Notes under the pieces: generated by a model
Database searches by the model: none
The model's input: only the letters and a program-made list of their open reading frames with translations
Told to the model about the DNA's origin: nothing
Shown: positions 27,879 to 36,598 of the stretch, piece after piece
How positions within the stretch are numbered: position 1 is the stretch's first letter
Layout: every line of letters begins with the position of its first letter
Program-made: the position numbers and the translations under genes
Assembly (NCBI GenBank): GCA_024742815.1
Contig: JANSXX010000013.1
Coordinates: forward strand, 1-64,000
Reading direction: 5' to 3'
Source of the DNA: HXMU1420-13 sp024742815
Lineage (GTDB): Bacteria; Bacteroidota; Rhodothermia; Balneolales; Balneolaceae
DNA: 64,000 nt

Positions 27879-28061
27879 TTATTCCCCTCGTTTGGTTAGT
27901 GTTTGATTTTTTTGTGTAGTAGTTTCGTTATCGAACAGCATGCGAATTCCCGGTGTTTGTGGGTCGTCGAACTGCCCCGATTTAACCGCCCAGAAGAAGG
28001 CGTACAAAAAAGTAAGTGCCACAATCAGGCTGAATAAGATCAAAAAGATGATTACGCCCAT
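27879..28061 (-). CDS. ccoS: cbb3 oxidase assembly protein CcoS
   Basis: A 60-residue protein with one TM helix (VIIFLILFSLIVALTFLYAFFWAV) and the CcoS signature SGQFDDPQTPGIRMLFD. Required for haem and copper insertion in CcoN. Overlaps ccoI by 10 nt; two nt lie between it and ccoNO. Confidence 0.95.
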   Translation of the reverse strand: MGVIIFLILFSLIVALTFLYAFFWAVKSGQFDDPQTPGIRMLFDNETTTQKNQTLTKRGE

Positions 28062-30493
28062 ATTTTCAACTTCATTTGGTTTGCTTTAATACGTGTTGCG
28101 ATGTTCGTGAATGCCATCACACTTACCGAGCTTAGGGGCATAATGATTGCTGCCACCAATGGCGATAAATTGCCCGTAATTGCGAATCCTAAACCGGTAA
28201 GATTGTACATCAGTGAGATGCCAAAGCTTGCTACTATAATTCGAAATGCTGATCTGCTAAAATCGACCAGTGTTGCAAGGTTTTTGAGTGATGCTGATTC
28301 TGCGATGGCATCACACGCTGGGGAAAATGAGCTCATATCATCAGAGATGGCGATACCGAAGTCGCTTGCTTTAAGCGCTCCGGCATCGTTCAATCCATCT
28401 CCTATCATCACAACATGCTCTTTTTTCTGATGCAGGCGATCAATGACTTCCAGTTTTTGAACCGGCGATTGATTGAATAACATCTCCGTCCAAAATGGAT
28501 AGGCTTCTTTTAATTTTTTTCCTTCTGCTTCATTATCGCCTGATACAAGGTATACATCCTGTTGTCTTCCAAGCGTAGCCAGCACATCCTGAATACCGTC
28601 TCTGAGTTTGTTTTCCAGGAGAAATGCACCTTTATAGGAATCGGAAATCATCACATGAACCAAAGATCCGGCCGAATTTGTGTTTACAAATCCTGAAATA
28701 CTTGATGAAGAATGCTCAGCAAGAAATGATTTACTACCGATAAGTACTACATCTTTTCCATAGTGTGCTTTCAAGCCTTTACCGGGAATCTCTCCCACAA
28801 AATCAGGAAGCTTTGTTTCTTGAGTTAGAGACTTGGTAATAATTTTAGAAAGAGGATGAATAGACTGCTTTACCGTAGATTTGACGAAAATCTTTTCATC
28901 TTCTGATAAATCAGTACCGATAAAACGTACTTCTGATTTTTCGGATTCAGTAATAGTTCCTGTTTTATCGAATACAAACGTAGTTGCTCGGCTTAGAGCT
29001 TCTAGTACGTTTGAGCTCCTAACATACAATCCATTTAAAGATAATATGTTAACAGCAGCACCTAGGGTAAACGGCGTAGAAAGAGCTAATGCACAGGGGC
29101 AAGCTACAATAAGCACCGCAGTAAAAATGGTGAATGCTTTGCTTGCATCAATTTGAAGCCATACCAACAGCGATACAACGGCAATTGCAAGAACGATTAG
29201 GGTAAAATGAGGAGATATTCGATCGGCAAAAGAAGTGATGATTTTTTCTTCAGCTCGCTTGGTAAATGCTTCGTTTTCCCAAAGTTGGGTTAAGTAACTG
29301 TGTTCTACTTTTTTGGCGATCAGAAATTCTGCATTGCATCCAATAATTTTGCCGCCGGCGAATACTTTGGTGCCTTTTACTACCGATACAGGTTCCGTTT
29401 CACCGGTAATGAAGCTATAATCGATAGCGGCTTGCTCTGAAACGAGTACAGCATCGGCCGGGATAAGTTCTTGATTTCGAAGCAGCACTCGATCACCTAT
29501 CTCCAGTTTATCTACCGGAATGGATTCTTCTGATGTTCCAATAAGTTTGATTACAGAAATGGGTAGGTAGGATTTATAATCCCGATCGAAAGAAAGGCGT
29601 GCAAAGGTTTTTTGCTGTACCACTTTTCCAATCAACAAAAAGAAAATGAATCCGGTAAAAGAGTCGAAATAACCTGCACCGGTACCGCTTAAAATTTCAT
29701 ATAAACTGCGGCCAAACAAGGCTAACAATCCTATGGAAATTGGAACATCCAGATTTACACCACGTTGCGAAAGAGCCGCCCAGGCAGACTTTAAATAGTC
29801 GATACTGCTGTAAAAGAGCACCGGAAGAGATAGTAGGATATTCAGCCCTCCAAAGAAATACCGAAACATCTCGGATGAACCCGATTGATCCATCTTCAGG
29901 TATTCCGGAAAGCTAAACAACATGATGTTGCCGAAGCAAAAACCAGCTACGCCCAGTTTAAGCCATAAACTGCGATCAATTGTGCCGGATTCTTTTTTAT
30001 CCAGCTGATCTAAAGTAAGATTTGGTTCGTACCCGATAGTTGTGAGTAATTCTACAATAGCACGAAGTGAGGTAGAAGCGTCATCATAAAGAAAAGTAAC
30101 TGTACGCTTCATGAAATTGACGGTACCTTTTAAAATACCCGAGTCGATATTCCCGAGATTTTCCAACAACCATACACAGCTGGTACAATGGATATTTGGG
30201 ATAAAAAAGGTAACCGACGTGGTTGAGCCATTTTTGAAATCGACTAACTTATGTTCTACATCAATATCTTGCAGATACTCGAAGCGTTTACGTGCGATAC
30301 CGCTCGTAACAGTGTTACCTGCACGCTCATCAAATTGATAGTATGAACACATGTTGTGCTCATTTAATATCTGGAATACAGTTTTACACCCCTCACAACA
30401 AAACGATTTATCCTCTAGCATAAGGGGTTCATCATTACAGGTTTCCCCGCAATGGTAACAGGTCGACTTTGATATGACAGATGATTGCTGCAC
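28052..30493 (-). CDS. ccoI: copper-type P1B ATPase CcoI (FixI)
   Basis: Copper exporter that supplies the cbb3 oxidase. N-terminal Cys-rich segment (CYHCGETC, FCCEGC) unique to CcoI/FixI, then an HMA domain with IHCTSCVWLLEN, TM helices, TGETEPVS, the ion-site CPC in VACPCALALSTP, DKTGTIT phosphorylation site and GDGLNDAGAL. 813 residues. The start is a GTG at 30493, adjoining the rrf2 stop (TAAGTG), so translation is coupled. Placed first in the cluster, ahead of the structural genes. Confidence 0.94.
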   Translation of the reverse strand: MQQSSVISKSTCYHCGETCNDEPLMLEDKSFCCEGCKTVFQILNEHNMCSYYQFDERAGNTVTSGIARKRFEYLQDIDVEHKLVDFKNGSTTSVTFFIPNIHCTSCVWLLENLGNIDSGILKGTVNFMKRTVTFLYDDASTSLRAIVELLTTIGYEPNLTLDQLDKKESGTIDRSLWLKLGVAGFCFGNIMLFSFPEYLKMDQSGSSEMFRYFFGGLNILLSLPVLFYSSIDYLKSAWAALSQRGVNLDVPISIGLLALFGRSLYEILSGTGAGYFDSFTGFIFFLLIGKVVQQKTFARLSFDRDYKSYLPISVIKLIGTSEESIPVDKLEIGDRVLLRNQELIPADAVLVSEQAAIDYSFITGETEPVSVVKGTKVFAGGKIIGCNAEFLIAKKVEHSYLTQLWENEAFTKRAEEKIITSFADRISPHFTLIVLAIAVVSLLVWLQIDASKAFTIFTAVLIVACPCALALSTPFTLGAAVNILSLNGLYVRSSNVLEALSRATTFVFDKTGTITESEKSEVRFIGTDLSEDEKIFVKSTVKQSIHPLSKIITKSLTQETKLPDFVGEIPGKGLKAHYGKDVVLIGSKSFLAEHSSSSISGFVNTNSAGSLVHVMISDSYKGAFLLENKLRDGIQDVLATLGRQQDVYLVSGDNEAEGKKLKEAYPFWTEMLFNQSPVQKLEVIDRLHQKKEHVVMIGDGLNDAGALKASDFGIAISDDMSSFSPACDAIAESASLKNLATLVDFSRSAFRIIVASFGISLMYNLTGLGFAITGNLSPLVAAIIMPLSSVSVMAFTNIATRIKANQMKLKIWA

Positions 30494-30946
30494 TTAGGCG
30501 ATCCCGTTCGAGAAGGTGAGTCGTTCTTCGAACCAGGCCTGAGTCATTAATTTCTCGGCATCATCAAAGGTAGTTTGTTGCAACCATTCTTTGATATTCT
30601 CGCGCTGTTGTGACCAAAAAAAGTGGAAGGGGCAGGGCTCGATATGTCCGCAGCCTTCAATTCCCATAAAACACAGGTTAAAAAACTCTTCACCATCGAT
30701 GGCAGAAACCACATCATAAATAGAAATTTGTTCCAGCGGTTTTGCCAGATAAACTCCACCATTTAGCCCTCGCTGGGATTTTAAAATACCCGGAGCTTTT
30801 AGTTTTGAGAGAATCTGAGAGAGATAAGCGGCCGGACAGTTTAAACTGCGCGATAATTCAGAGGCCGAAATCACATCGTTCTCGTGTTTAGAAATAGCGA
30901 TAATCGCTGATATAGCGTACTGGGCGCCCTGTGATACTAATTTCAT
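30494..30946 (-). CDS. Rrf2-family regulator, probable Fe-S sensor
   Basis: N-terminal winged HTH (GAQYAISAIIAISKHENDVISASELSRSLNCPAAYLSQILSKLKAPGILKSQRGLNGGVYLAK) is that of Rrf2 proteins. Three cysteines follow in the linker, spaced C-x6-C-x5-C (LCFMGIEGCGHIEPCPFH), as in Fe-S members IscR, NsrR and RsrR, so an iron-sulfur cluster is likely. It heads the cbb3 operon and likely controls it in response to O2, NO or redox state. A 12-bp perfect palindrome precedes it. Confidence 0.88.
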   Translation of the reverse strand: MKLVSQGAQYAISAIIAISKHENDVISASELSRSLNCPAAYLSQILSKLKAPGILKSQRGLNGGVYLAKPLEQISIYDVVSAIDGEEFFNLCFMGIEGCGHIEPCPFHFFWSQQRENIKEWLQQTTFDDAEKLMTQAWFEERLTFSNGIA

Positions 30947-30961
30947 AGCCTCTACTTAATT

Positions 30962-30991
30962 CTAATATTCATATTCGAATATCGTTATTAG
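30962..30991. promoter_or_regulatory. dyad operator between rrf2 and the rhodanese gene
   Basis: ATATTCGAATAT (30971-30982) is a perfect 12-bp palindrome inside an outer matching pair CTAATA...TATTAG, giving 24 of 30 paired bases. It lies 16-45 nt upstream of the rrf2 ATG in the divergent region, a natural place for autoregulation by the Rrf2 protein. The binding protein is inferred. Confidence 0.5.
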
Positions 30992-31132
30992 ATTTTAAGA
31001 ACAGCCTCCGACAATTGCAATACCGGAGTTAATAATTCTTAAAAAAAGAGGGGAATAATCTGTATTAACTGCAACATAATGGGAGACAGCTCGAAACAGG
31101 AACGCATAAAAAGCTAATCAACTAAATATTCT

Positions 31133-31471
31133 ATGATTGCACGATTAATGGGCTTAAAAACCATCTCACCTAAAGATTTACTCACGGCGGTTCAAGAGAA
31201 AAAGGTGCACGTTTACGATTTGAATTCTTCTGCGGTATATGCTTCAGGTCATGTACCCGGCGCTATTCACCTAAATCACGAAACATTTAATGGGGAAGAG
31301 TTACCTGCTGACAATCACGATGAGTTGGTATTTTATTGCTCCAACCCTATGTGTCGGAAAGCCCCAAATGCCGCAAAACTGGCTAAGAGTATGGGATATA
31401 CAAATGCAAAAGTATTATCAGCGGGCATCTCCGGTTGGATGAGTAAAAAGTTGCCGGTTGAAACTTCTTGA
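31133..31471 (+). CDS. rhodanese-like domain protein
   Basis: Single rhodanese domain (about residues 13-110): VHVYDLNSSAVYASGHVPGAIHLNHETF is the typical strand/DxN-H-PGA part, and the active loop CSNPMCRKAPNAAKLAK has two cysteines where the usual loop is C-R-x-G-x-R. No signal peptide. Probably a sulfurtransferase or persulfide carrier. It is divergent from the Rrf2/cbb3 cluster, so both may respond to the shared dyad. Confidence 0.82.
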   Translation: MIARLMGLKTISPKDLLTAVQEKKVHVYDLNSSAVYASGHVPGAIHLNHETFNGEELPADNHDELVFYCSNPMCRKAPNAAKLAKSMGYTNAKVLSAGISGWMSKKLPVETS

Positions 31472-31573
31472 TCTTCTTTTATGCGGATAACCTGTGGAAA
31501 AGAAGGGCTTCATTAAAGCCAAATTCATCGTATTTTCTGCCCTTCATTCCCAACGAATCTGCAAACACACACT

Positions 31574-33811
31574 ATGGCTCAACCTATCGTAAACGAACCG
31601 GAAGTTAATTTAGAACTCGCTCTTGATCACGGCTTAACTGAAGAAGAATACGGATGGATTAAGGAGAAACTTGGTAGAACACCTACATTTACAGAATTAG
31701 GCGTGTACTCAGTGATGTGGAGCGAGCATTGTTCGTATAAAAACTCCATTATCGAGCTAAAGAAATTACCACGTGATGGCGAGCATTTGTTAGTAGAAGC
31801 CGGAGAAGAAAATGCAGGCTTAGTGGACATCGGTGATGGCTTAGGATGCGCATTCAAGATTGAGAGTCACAATCACCCTTCGGCCGTAGAGCCTTACCAA
31901 GGAGCAGCAACAGGAGTGGGCGGAATTCACCGTGATATTTTTACGATGGGAGCAAGACCGATTGCCAGTTTAAACTCGCTGCGTTTTGGAAGTATGGACA
32001 ATCCTCGTGTACGTTTTCTACTGGATGGAGTTGTACGAGGAATCGGAGATTATGGAAACTCTTTCGGTATTCCGGTAATTGGTGGCGAAGTGTATTTTGA
32101 TGAGAGCTACGAAGGCAATCCGTTGGTAAATGCTATGAGTATCGGTATTGTGAAAGCCGGTGAAACTGCTTCAGCCATAGCAAAAGGAATTGGAAACCCC
32201 GTAATCATAGTAGGAGCGAGTACCGGCCGGGATGGAATTCATGGTGCGACTTTCGCCTCTGAAGAAATCAGCGAAGAAAGCGAAGCAAAACGACCAAGTG
32301 TGCAGGTGGGTGATCCTTTCACCGAAAAGTTATTACTCGAAGCCAGTTTAGAAGCGTTAAAAACGGGCGCCGTAATTGGTATGCAGGATATGGGCGCTGC
32401 CGGAATCGCGTGTTCAACCAGCGAAATGACCGCCAAAGGCGAACAAGGCATGATCGTTGATTTAGACAAAGTACCGGCTAGAGAAGATGGAATGACTGCC
32501 TACGAACTACTGCTTTCTGAAAGTCAGGAGCGCATGTTGATTGTAGCTGAAAAAGGTCGCGAACAAGAAATTATTGATGTGTACGAAAAGTGGGATCTCC
32601 ATGGAGTCGTAATTGGTGAGGTAGTGGATTCCGGTAAAGTTACTTACATGAAAGACGGCGAAGTAAAAGCCGAAATCCCGGCTGAGCATTTGGTGTTAGG
32701 TGGCGGCGCTCCACAATACATTCGCGAAACAAAAAAACCATCCTACCTTGAAGAAACACAGAGTTTTGATATTGATGGGCTGGATCATCCAACTGATCAT
32801 TCAGAAACCATCAAGAAGTTGTTGAACTCTCCGAATGTGGCTTCAAAGCGATGGGTGCATGAACAATATGATACGACAGTTAGAACAAATACAGTGACAG
32901 CACCGGGGGCTTCAAATTCGGGAGTAATTCGAATCAAAGGCACTAACCGAGGATTGGTCGCAAAAACCGACTGCAACGGTCGATATGTGTACTTGAATCC
33001 ACGTCGTGGTGGACAAATAGCAGTAATTGAATCAGCAAGAAATGTGGTTTGCTCCGGTGGTCGACCTCTAGCAATCACAAACTGCCTGAATTTTGGTAAT
33101 CCTTACAAACCTGAAGTGTATTGGACTTTTAAAGAAGCGTTAGCTGGAATGGGCGATGCTTGCCGTGCACTAAATACACCGGTTACCGGTGGAAACGTAA
33201 GTTTTTATAACGAAAACCCGGAATCAGCGATCTTCCCAAGTCCGATTATCGGGATGCTTGGCTTGATTGAAGATGTAGAAAATCACACTACCACACCGGC
33301 GCTAAAAACTGAGGGGGATGTCCTTATATATATAGGCGCAAAAAGATCAGGCTTGGGCGCTACCGAATATTTAAAAGTTGTACATGGTAAAACCGCCGGC
33401 GATTCACCAGAATTGGATATCGATTTTGAAGTGAAGTTACAAAACGCACTTTTAGAAGCGATTAAATCTGGTTTAGTTTCTTCCGCTCACGATATTTCGG
33501 ATGGTGGATTAGCCATTACTCTGGCCGAAAAGTGCATTTTTGGTAAAATTGGAGCCAGTGTTGATTTATCGTCTGTTGGTGGAAATACACATGAAGTTTT
33601 ATTTAGCGAAGCTCAATCCGGAGTGGTTATTTCTGTATCAGCTACAAAAGTAGATGCCGCATTGGCTCATTTCAAAGATGCTGACGTTCCTGCTTATCAG
33701 CTGGGAACTGCAGGTGGAAACGTATTAAGTATCTCAGGAATCGAGGCTTTAGATGTTGCTGAAATGGCTACCATCCACGATTCTGTGATCCCGAATGCAA
33801 TGGAAGTATAG
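31574..33811 (+). CDS. purL: phosphoribosylformylglycinamidine synthase subunit II
   Basis: Purine pathway step 4 ATP-dependent ligase. The small-type PurL of 745 residues, which needs PurS and PurQ encoded elsewhere. EYGWIKEKLGRTPTFTELGVYSVMWSEHCSYKNS is the N-terminal mark; ESHNHPSAVEPYQGAATGVGGI carries the catalytic His; GDPFTEKLLLEAS, GDMGAAGIACSTSEM-like and SSAHDISDGGLAITLAE sites follow. A terminator-like hairpin follows that runs into the next gene. Confidence 0.97.
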   Translation: MAQPIVNEPEVNLELALDHGLTEEEYGWIKEKLGRTPTFTELGVYSVMWSEHCSYKNSIIELKKLPRDGEHLLVEAGEENAGLVDIGDGLGCAFKIESHNHPSAVEPYQGAATGVGGIHRDIFTMGARPIASLNSLRFGSMDNPRVRFLLDGVVRGIGDYGNSFGIPVIGGEVYFDESYEGNPLVNAMSIGIVKAGETASAIAKGIGNPVIIVGASTGRDGIHGATFASEEISEESEAKRPSVQVGDPFTEKLLLEASLEALKTGAVIGMQDMGAAGIACSTSEMTAKGEQGMIVDLDKVPAREDGMTAYELLLSESQERMLIVAEKGREQEIIDVYEKWDLHGVVIGEVVDSGKVTYMKDGEVKAEIPAEHLVLGGGAPQYIRETKKPSYLEETQSFDIDGLDHPTDHSETIKKLLNSPNVASKRWVHEQYDTTVRTNTVTAPGASNSGVIRIKGTNRGLVAKTDCNGRYVYLNPRRGGQIAVIESARNVVCSGGRPLAITNCLNFGNPYKPEVYWTFKEALAGMGDACRALNTPVTGGNVSFYNENPESAIFPSPIIGMLGLIEDVENHTTTPALKTEGDVLIYIGAKRSGLGATEYLKVVHGKTAGDSPELDIDFEVKLQNALLEAIKSGLVSSAHDISDGGLAITLAEKCIFGKIGASVDLSSVGGNTHEVLFSEAQSGVVISVSATKVDAALAHFKDADVPAYQLGTAGGNVLSISGIEALDVAEMATIHDSVIPNAMEV

Positions 33812-33839
33812 CTCAATTAGCTAATCAAATTTTTAATCG

Positions 33840-33895
33840 AGGATAGTTTTTCATAAAGTGAGCCTAAAATGCTTATGAAAACTATCCTTTTTTTT
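33840..33895 (+). terminator. terminator hairpin overlapping the start of the next gene
   Basis: AGGATAGTTTTTCATA (33840-33855) pairs with TATGAAAACTATCCT (33874-33888) with a single extra T in the left arm, and eight T follow. The loop and right arm hold both candidate start codons (33869 and 33875) of the 33869-34372 gene, so forming this structure would both terminate and hide the start. Confidence 0.65.
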
Positions 33896-34372
33896 ATTGT
33901 AATAATACCATCCTTCGCAATTGCTCAATCAACTGAAACCTATTTCGATTTTTGGGTTGGAAACTGGGATCTTACATGGCAACATACAGATGGAAGTGAA
34001 GGAACAGGTACAAACCTGATCGAAAAAACCTTAGATGGTGTGGTAATTCAAGAGAATTTTCGAGCTCTTACAGGTGCTTATGCCGGATTGAAAGGCACAT
34101 CATTATCCGTATATAATCCGCAAACAAAAACCTGGAAGCAGGCATGGGCTGATAATCAAGGAAGTTATTTCGATTTCACAGGAGTTGTTGAAAACGGACA
34201 AAGAATATTTCAGACGGAAGAGCAAACGTTAGCAGATGGTAGAACTCTGATCCAAAGAATGAGATTCTATGACATCGAACAAGATACTTTTAAATGGGAT
34301 TGGGAGTCTTCGTTTGATGGTGGCGTGACGTGGACACTAAACTGGCGTATTTTTTATCGACGATCTGAATGA
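33869..34372 (+). CDS. secreted DUF1579-like protein
   Basis: Signal peptide MKTILFFIVIIPSFAIAQS, then a 145-residue beta-rich domain with YFDFWVGNWDLTWQ, the (F/V)GxW opening typical of DUF1579/lipocalin-like proteins, and TKTWKQAWADNQGSYFDFTG. The start may be 33869 or, more in keeping with the signal, 33875. Role unknown. The start lies inside a strong hairpin described separately. Confidence 0.68.
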   Translation: MLMKTILFFIVIIPSFAIAQSTETYFDFWVGNWDLTWQHTDGSEGTGTNLIEKTLDGVVIQENFRALTGAYAGLKGTSLSVYNPQTKTWKQAWADNQGSYFDFTGVVENGQRIFQTEEQTLADGRTLIQRMRFYDIEQDTFKWDWESSFDGGVTWTLNWRIFYRRSE

Positions 34373-34452
34373 AGCAATTGTAGTTCATCGGAACGAAAAT
34401 ATGAGATGTTCTCATTTACAAGGGTGACTATTCATCAAGAAAGAAGAGAACA

Positions 34453-35166
34453 TTGAAAGATAAAGTAATACTTATAGTAGGCGGAACCGGAGGAATTGGT
34501 TCTGCAATAGCATCCAATCTATCCAAACAAGGCGCGAAAATTGTAATTGCCGGACGCAATAGATCCAAAGCTGAAGAAATCGCCAAAGAACTAAATGCAA
34601 ATGGGGGAGATGCCTACGCTATTGATGTGGATGTTACCAATCCATCTTCGGTAAAAAATTTAGCCGAACAAGTAAAAGACGGTTTAGGAAAAGTAGATGT
34701 GTTGGTAAATGCTTTCGGTCAAGGGATTATCCAATCAATTACTGATATCGATCATCAAGCTGCCAAAGAGATCATAGATGTTAATGTATATGGTACATTT
34801 TTAGTTACCCAAACTTTGCTTCCATATATGAATGAGAATTCACATGTACTGATGTTTCCGGGAACCATGGGAAAGTTTGTGATGAAAAATTCATCCGTGT
34901 ATTCTGCATCTAAATTTGCAATTCAAGGCTTCACAAAAGCTCTTACCGAAGAATTGAAAAGAGAAAGTGTCAACTTCACTCTGTTTTACTTAGGTGGAGT
35001 GAATACTCCTTTTTGGGATGATGATCGCGTGCAAATGCGTGTGAAAAAAGAGGCTATGCTCAGTCCCGAATCTGTAGCAGAAACAGTAACGGCAACGTTA
35101 TCGCTGCCGTCAACTGCGGTTGTAAATGAAGTTGTGATGCAGCCCGAAAGCCACCAATTGGTTTAG
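34453..35166 (+). CDS. short-chain dehydrogenase/reductase
   Basis: Classical SDR. NAD(P)-binding GGTGGIGSAIA at residues 10-20, NAFGQG in place of NNAG, catalytic YSASK (about 153-157) with Ser in GTMGKFVMKNSSVYSASK, and a GGVNTPFW stretch after it. The start is a TTG at 34453 after AAGAAGAGAA, which is a fair ribosome site. Substrate unknown. Its 3' end overlaps the lat gene by 4 nt, tail to tail. Confidence 0.85.
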   Translation: MKDKVILIVGGTGGIGSAIASNLSKQGAKIVIAGRNRSKAEEIAKELNANGGDAYAIDVDVTNPSSVKNLAEQVKDGLGKVDVLVNAFGQGIIQSITDIDHQAAKEIIDVNVYGTFLVTQTLLPYMNENSHVLMFPGTMGKFVMKNSSVYSASKFAIQGFTKALTEELKRESVNFTLFYLGGVNTPFWDDDRVQMRVKKEAMLSPESVAETVTATLSLPSTAVVNEVVMQPESHQLV

Positions 35167-36512
35167 TGAGCCACAGGGCAGCGGGTTAATGCTGCTTTGT
35201 ATGCATTTTCAAGAATATTTAGACCTTCATCAATATGTTCTGTTGTTACCGTAAGTGGTGGACGGAAACGAACGGTATTATCTCCACAAGATAAGATCAT
35301 CATGCCATGCTTCATGCATTCACTAACTACAGCATTACGAGAGTGACTATCCGGTAAATCAATGGCACACATCAAGCCTAAACCGCGTGCATTTGATAGA
35401 TATTCATGGTTATCCGACATAGTTTCCAACTTCGATAATAAGTACTTCCCAACCTTGGCGGCATTTTCTACCAGATTATCTTCTTCAATTACGTTCAAGA
35501 TTCTTCCGAATCGAACCATATCAACGAGGTTACCACCCCAGGTAGAGTTGATTCTGGATGAAACACTGAAACAATTACTTTCTACTTCATCAACTCGAGG
35601 GCCGGCAAGAATACCGCAAACCTGTGCTTTTTTACCAAATGAGATGATATCTGGTGTTACATAATGTTCATGAGCCCAAAATTTACCAGTTAGTCCGACA
35701 CCAGTTTGTACCTCATCATAGATTAGTAATGCTTCATGCTTGTCGGCTAATTGGCGAAGAGCTTCATGAAACTGAGGTCTGAAATGGCGATCACCACCTT
35801 CACCCTGTATGGGTTCAATCAAAATACAGGCGATTTCATCTTTATAAATCTGAAAATATCGCTCAATCTGAGCTACAGCCATTTTTTCGTCTTTCTTAAC
35901 CAACTCAACATGCTCTGGAGTAGCCGGGTAAGTCATTGCCGGGCTAATCACACGTGGCCAGTCGAATTTTGGAAAGTATTTTACTTTATCATAAACCGTA
36001 TTGGTTACAGAAAGGGTATAACCGGATCGCCCATGAAATGCTTTTTCGAAGTGTAATACTTTATGGCCTTTCTCCTCGCGATATCCCTTTTGGTAATTCT
36101 TCTGCACTTTCCAGTCGAAGGCAACTTTCATTGCATTTTCAACGGCTAAAGCTCCTCCTGAGATGAAAAACGAATGCTGAAGGGTGGAAGGAACTGCTAC
36201 CAGGCTGAATGCGTCCAAAAATTCTGCAAGCTCTTCGGTGTATACATCAGAATTAGAAGGCTTATTAATGGCTACTTTCCCAAGTTTAGCAACAAAATCT
36301 GCATCTCCGGCAAGTTTATCATGATTCATTCCCAAGGGATTAGAAGCAAAAAACGTAAAGAAGTCGAGATAATCTCTACCGGATTTACTGTCGTGCAAAT
36401 ACACGCCTTTACTTTTTTGGAGATCTAACACCATATCGAAACCATCGGTTAGTAAATGCTTACCAAGAATGGATCGAACTTCATCTGGATGAATTGATTG
36501 AGTAACAGCCAT
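35163..36512 (-). CDS. lat: L-lysine 6-transaminase
   Basis: Class III PLP aminotransferase that takes the epsilon amino group of lysine to 2-oxoglutarate, giving 2-aminoadipate semialdehyde. The family marks KSKGVYLHDSKSGRDYLDFFTFFASNPLGMNH, HSFFISGGALAVENAMKVAFDWK and RVISPAMTYP are characteristic of lysine 6-aminotransferase; the PLP lysine lies in IISFGKKAQVCG, the Asp in LIYDEVQTG. 449 residues. It is followed upstream on the same strand by rocD after 86 nt, so the pair could be a basic amino acid breakdown unit. Confidence 0.92.
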   Translation of the reverse strand: MAVTQSIHPDEVRSILGKHLLTDGFDMVLDLQKSKGVYLHDSKSGRDYLDFFTFFASNPLGMNHDKLAGDADFVAKLGKVAINKPSNSDVYTEELAEFLDAFSLVAVPSTLQHSFFISGGALAVENAMKVAFDWKVQKNYQKGYREEKGHKVLHFEKAFHGRSGYTLSVTNTVYDKVKYFPKFDWPRVISPAMTYPATPEHVELVKKDEKMAVAQIERYFQIYKDEIACILIEPIQGEGGDRHFRPQFHEALRQLADKHEALLIYDEVQTGVGLTGKFWAHEHYVTPDIISFGKKAQVCGILAGPRVDEVESNCFSVSSRINSTWGGNLVDMVRFGRILNVIEEDNLVENAAKVGKYLLSKLETMSDNHEYLSNARGLGLMCAIDLPDSHSRNAVVSECMKHGMMILSCGDNTVRFRPPLTVTTEHIDEGLNILENAYKAALTRCPVAH

Positions 36513-36598
36513 TAAAATTTTGTTCTATAGGATTAATTTTTTGATTGACGAAGCTAGCAAACTTGCAGGTTGTACTCAATCAAAAAAGCGCTTTTTTA

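Noticed and set aside
36582..36597. AAAAAAGCGCTTTTTT palindrome as a terminator between lat and rocD
   Set aside because: It has no room for a loop, and the T-run is on the wrong strand for these genes.
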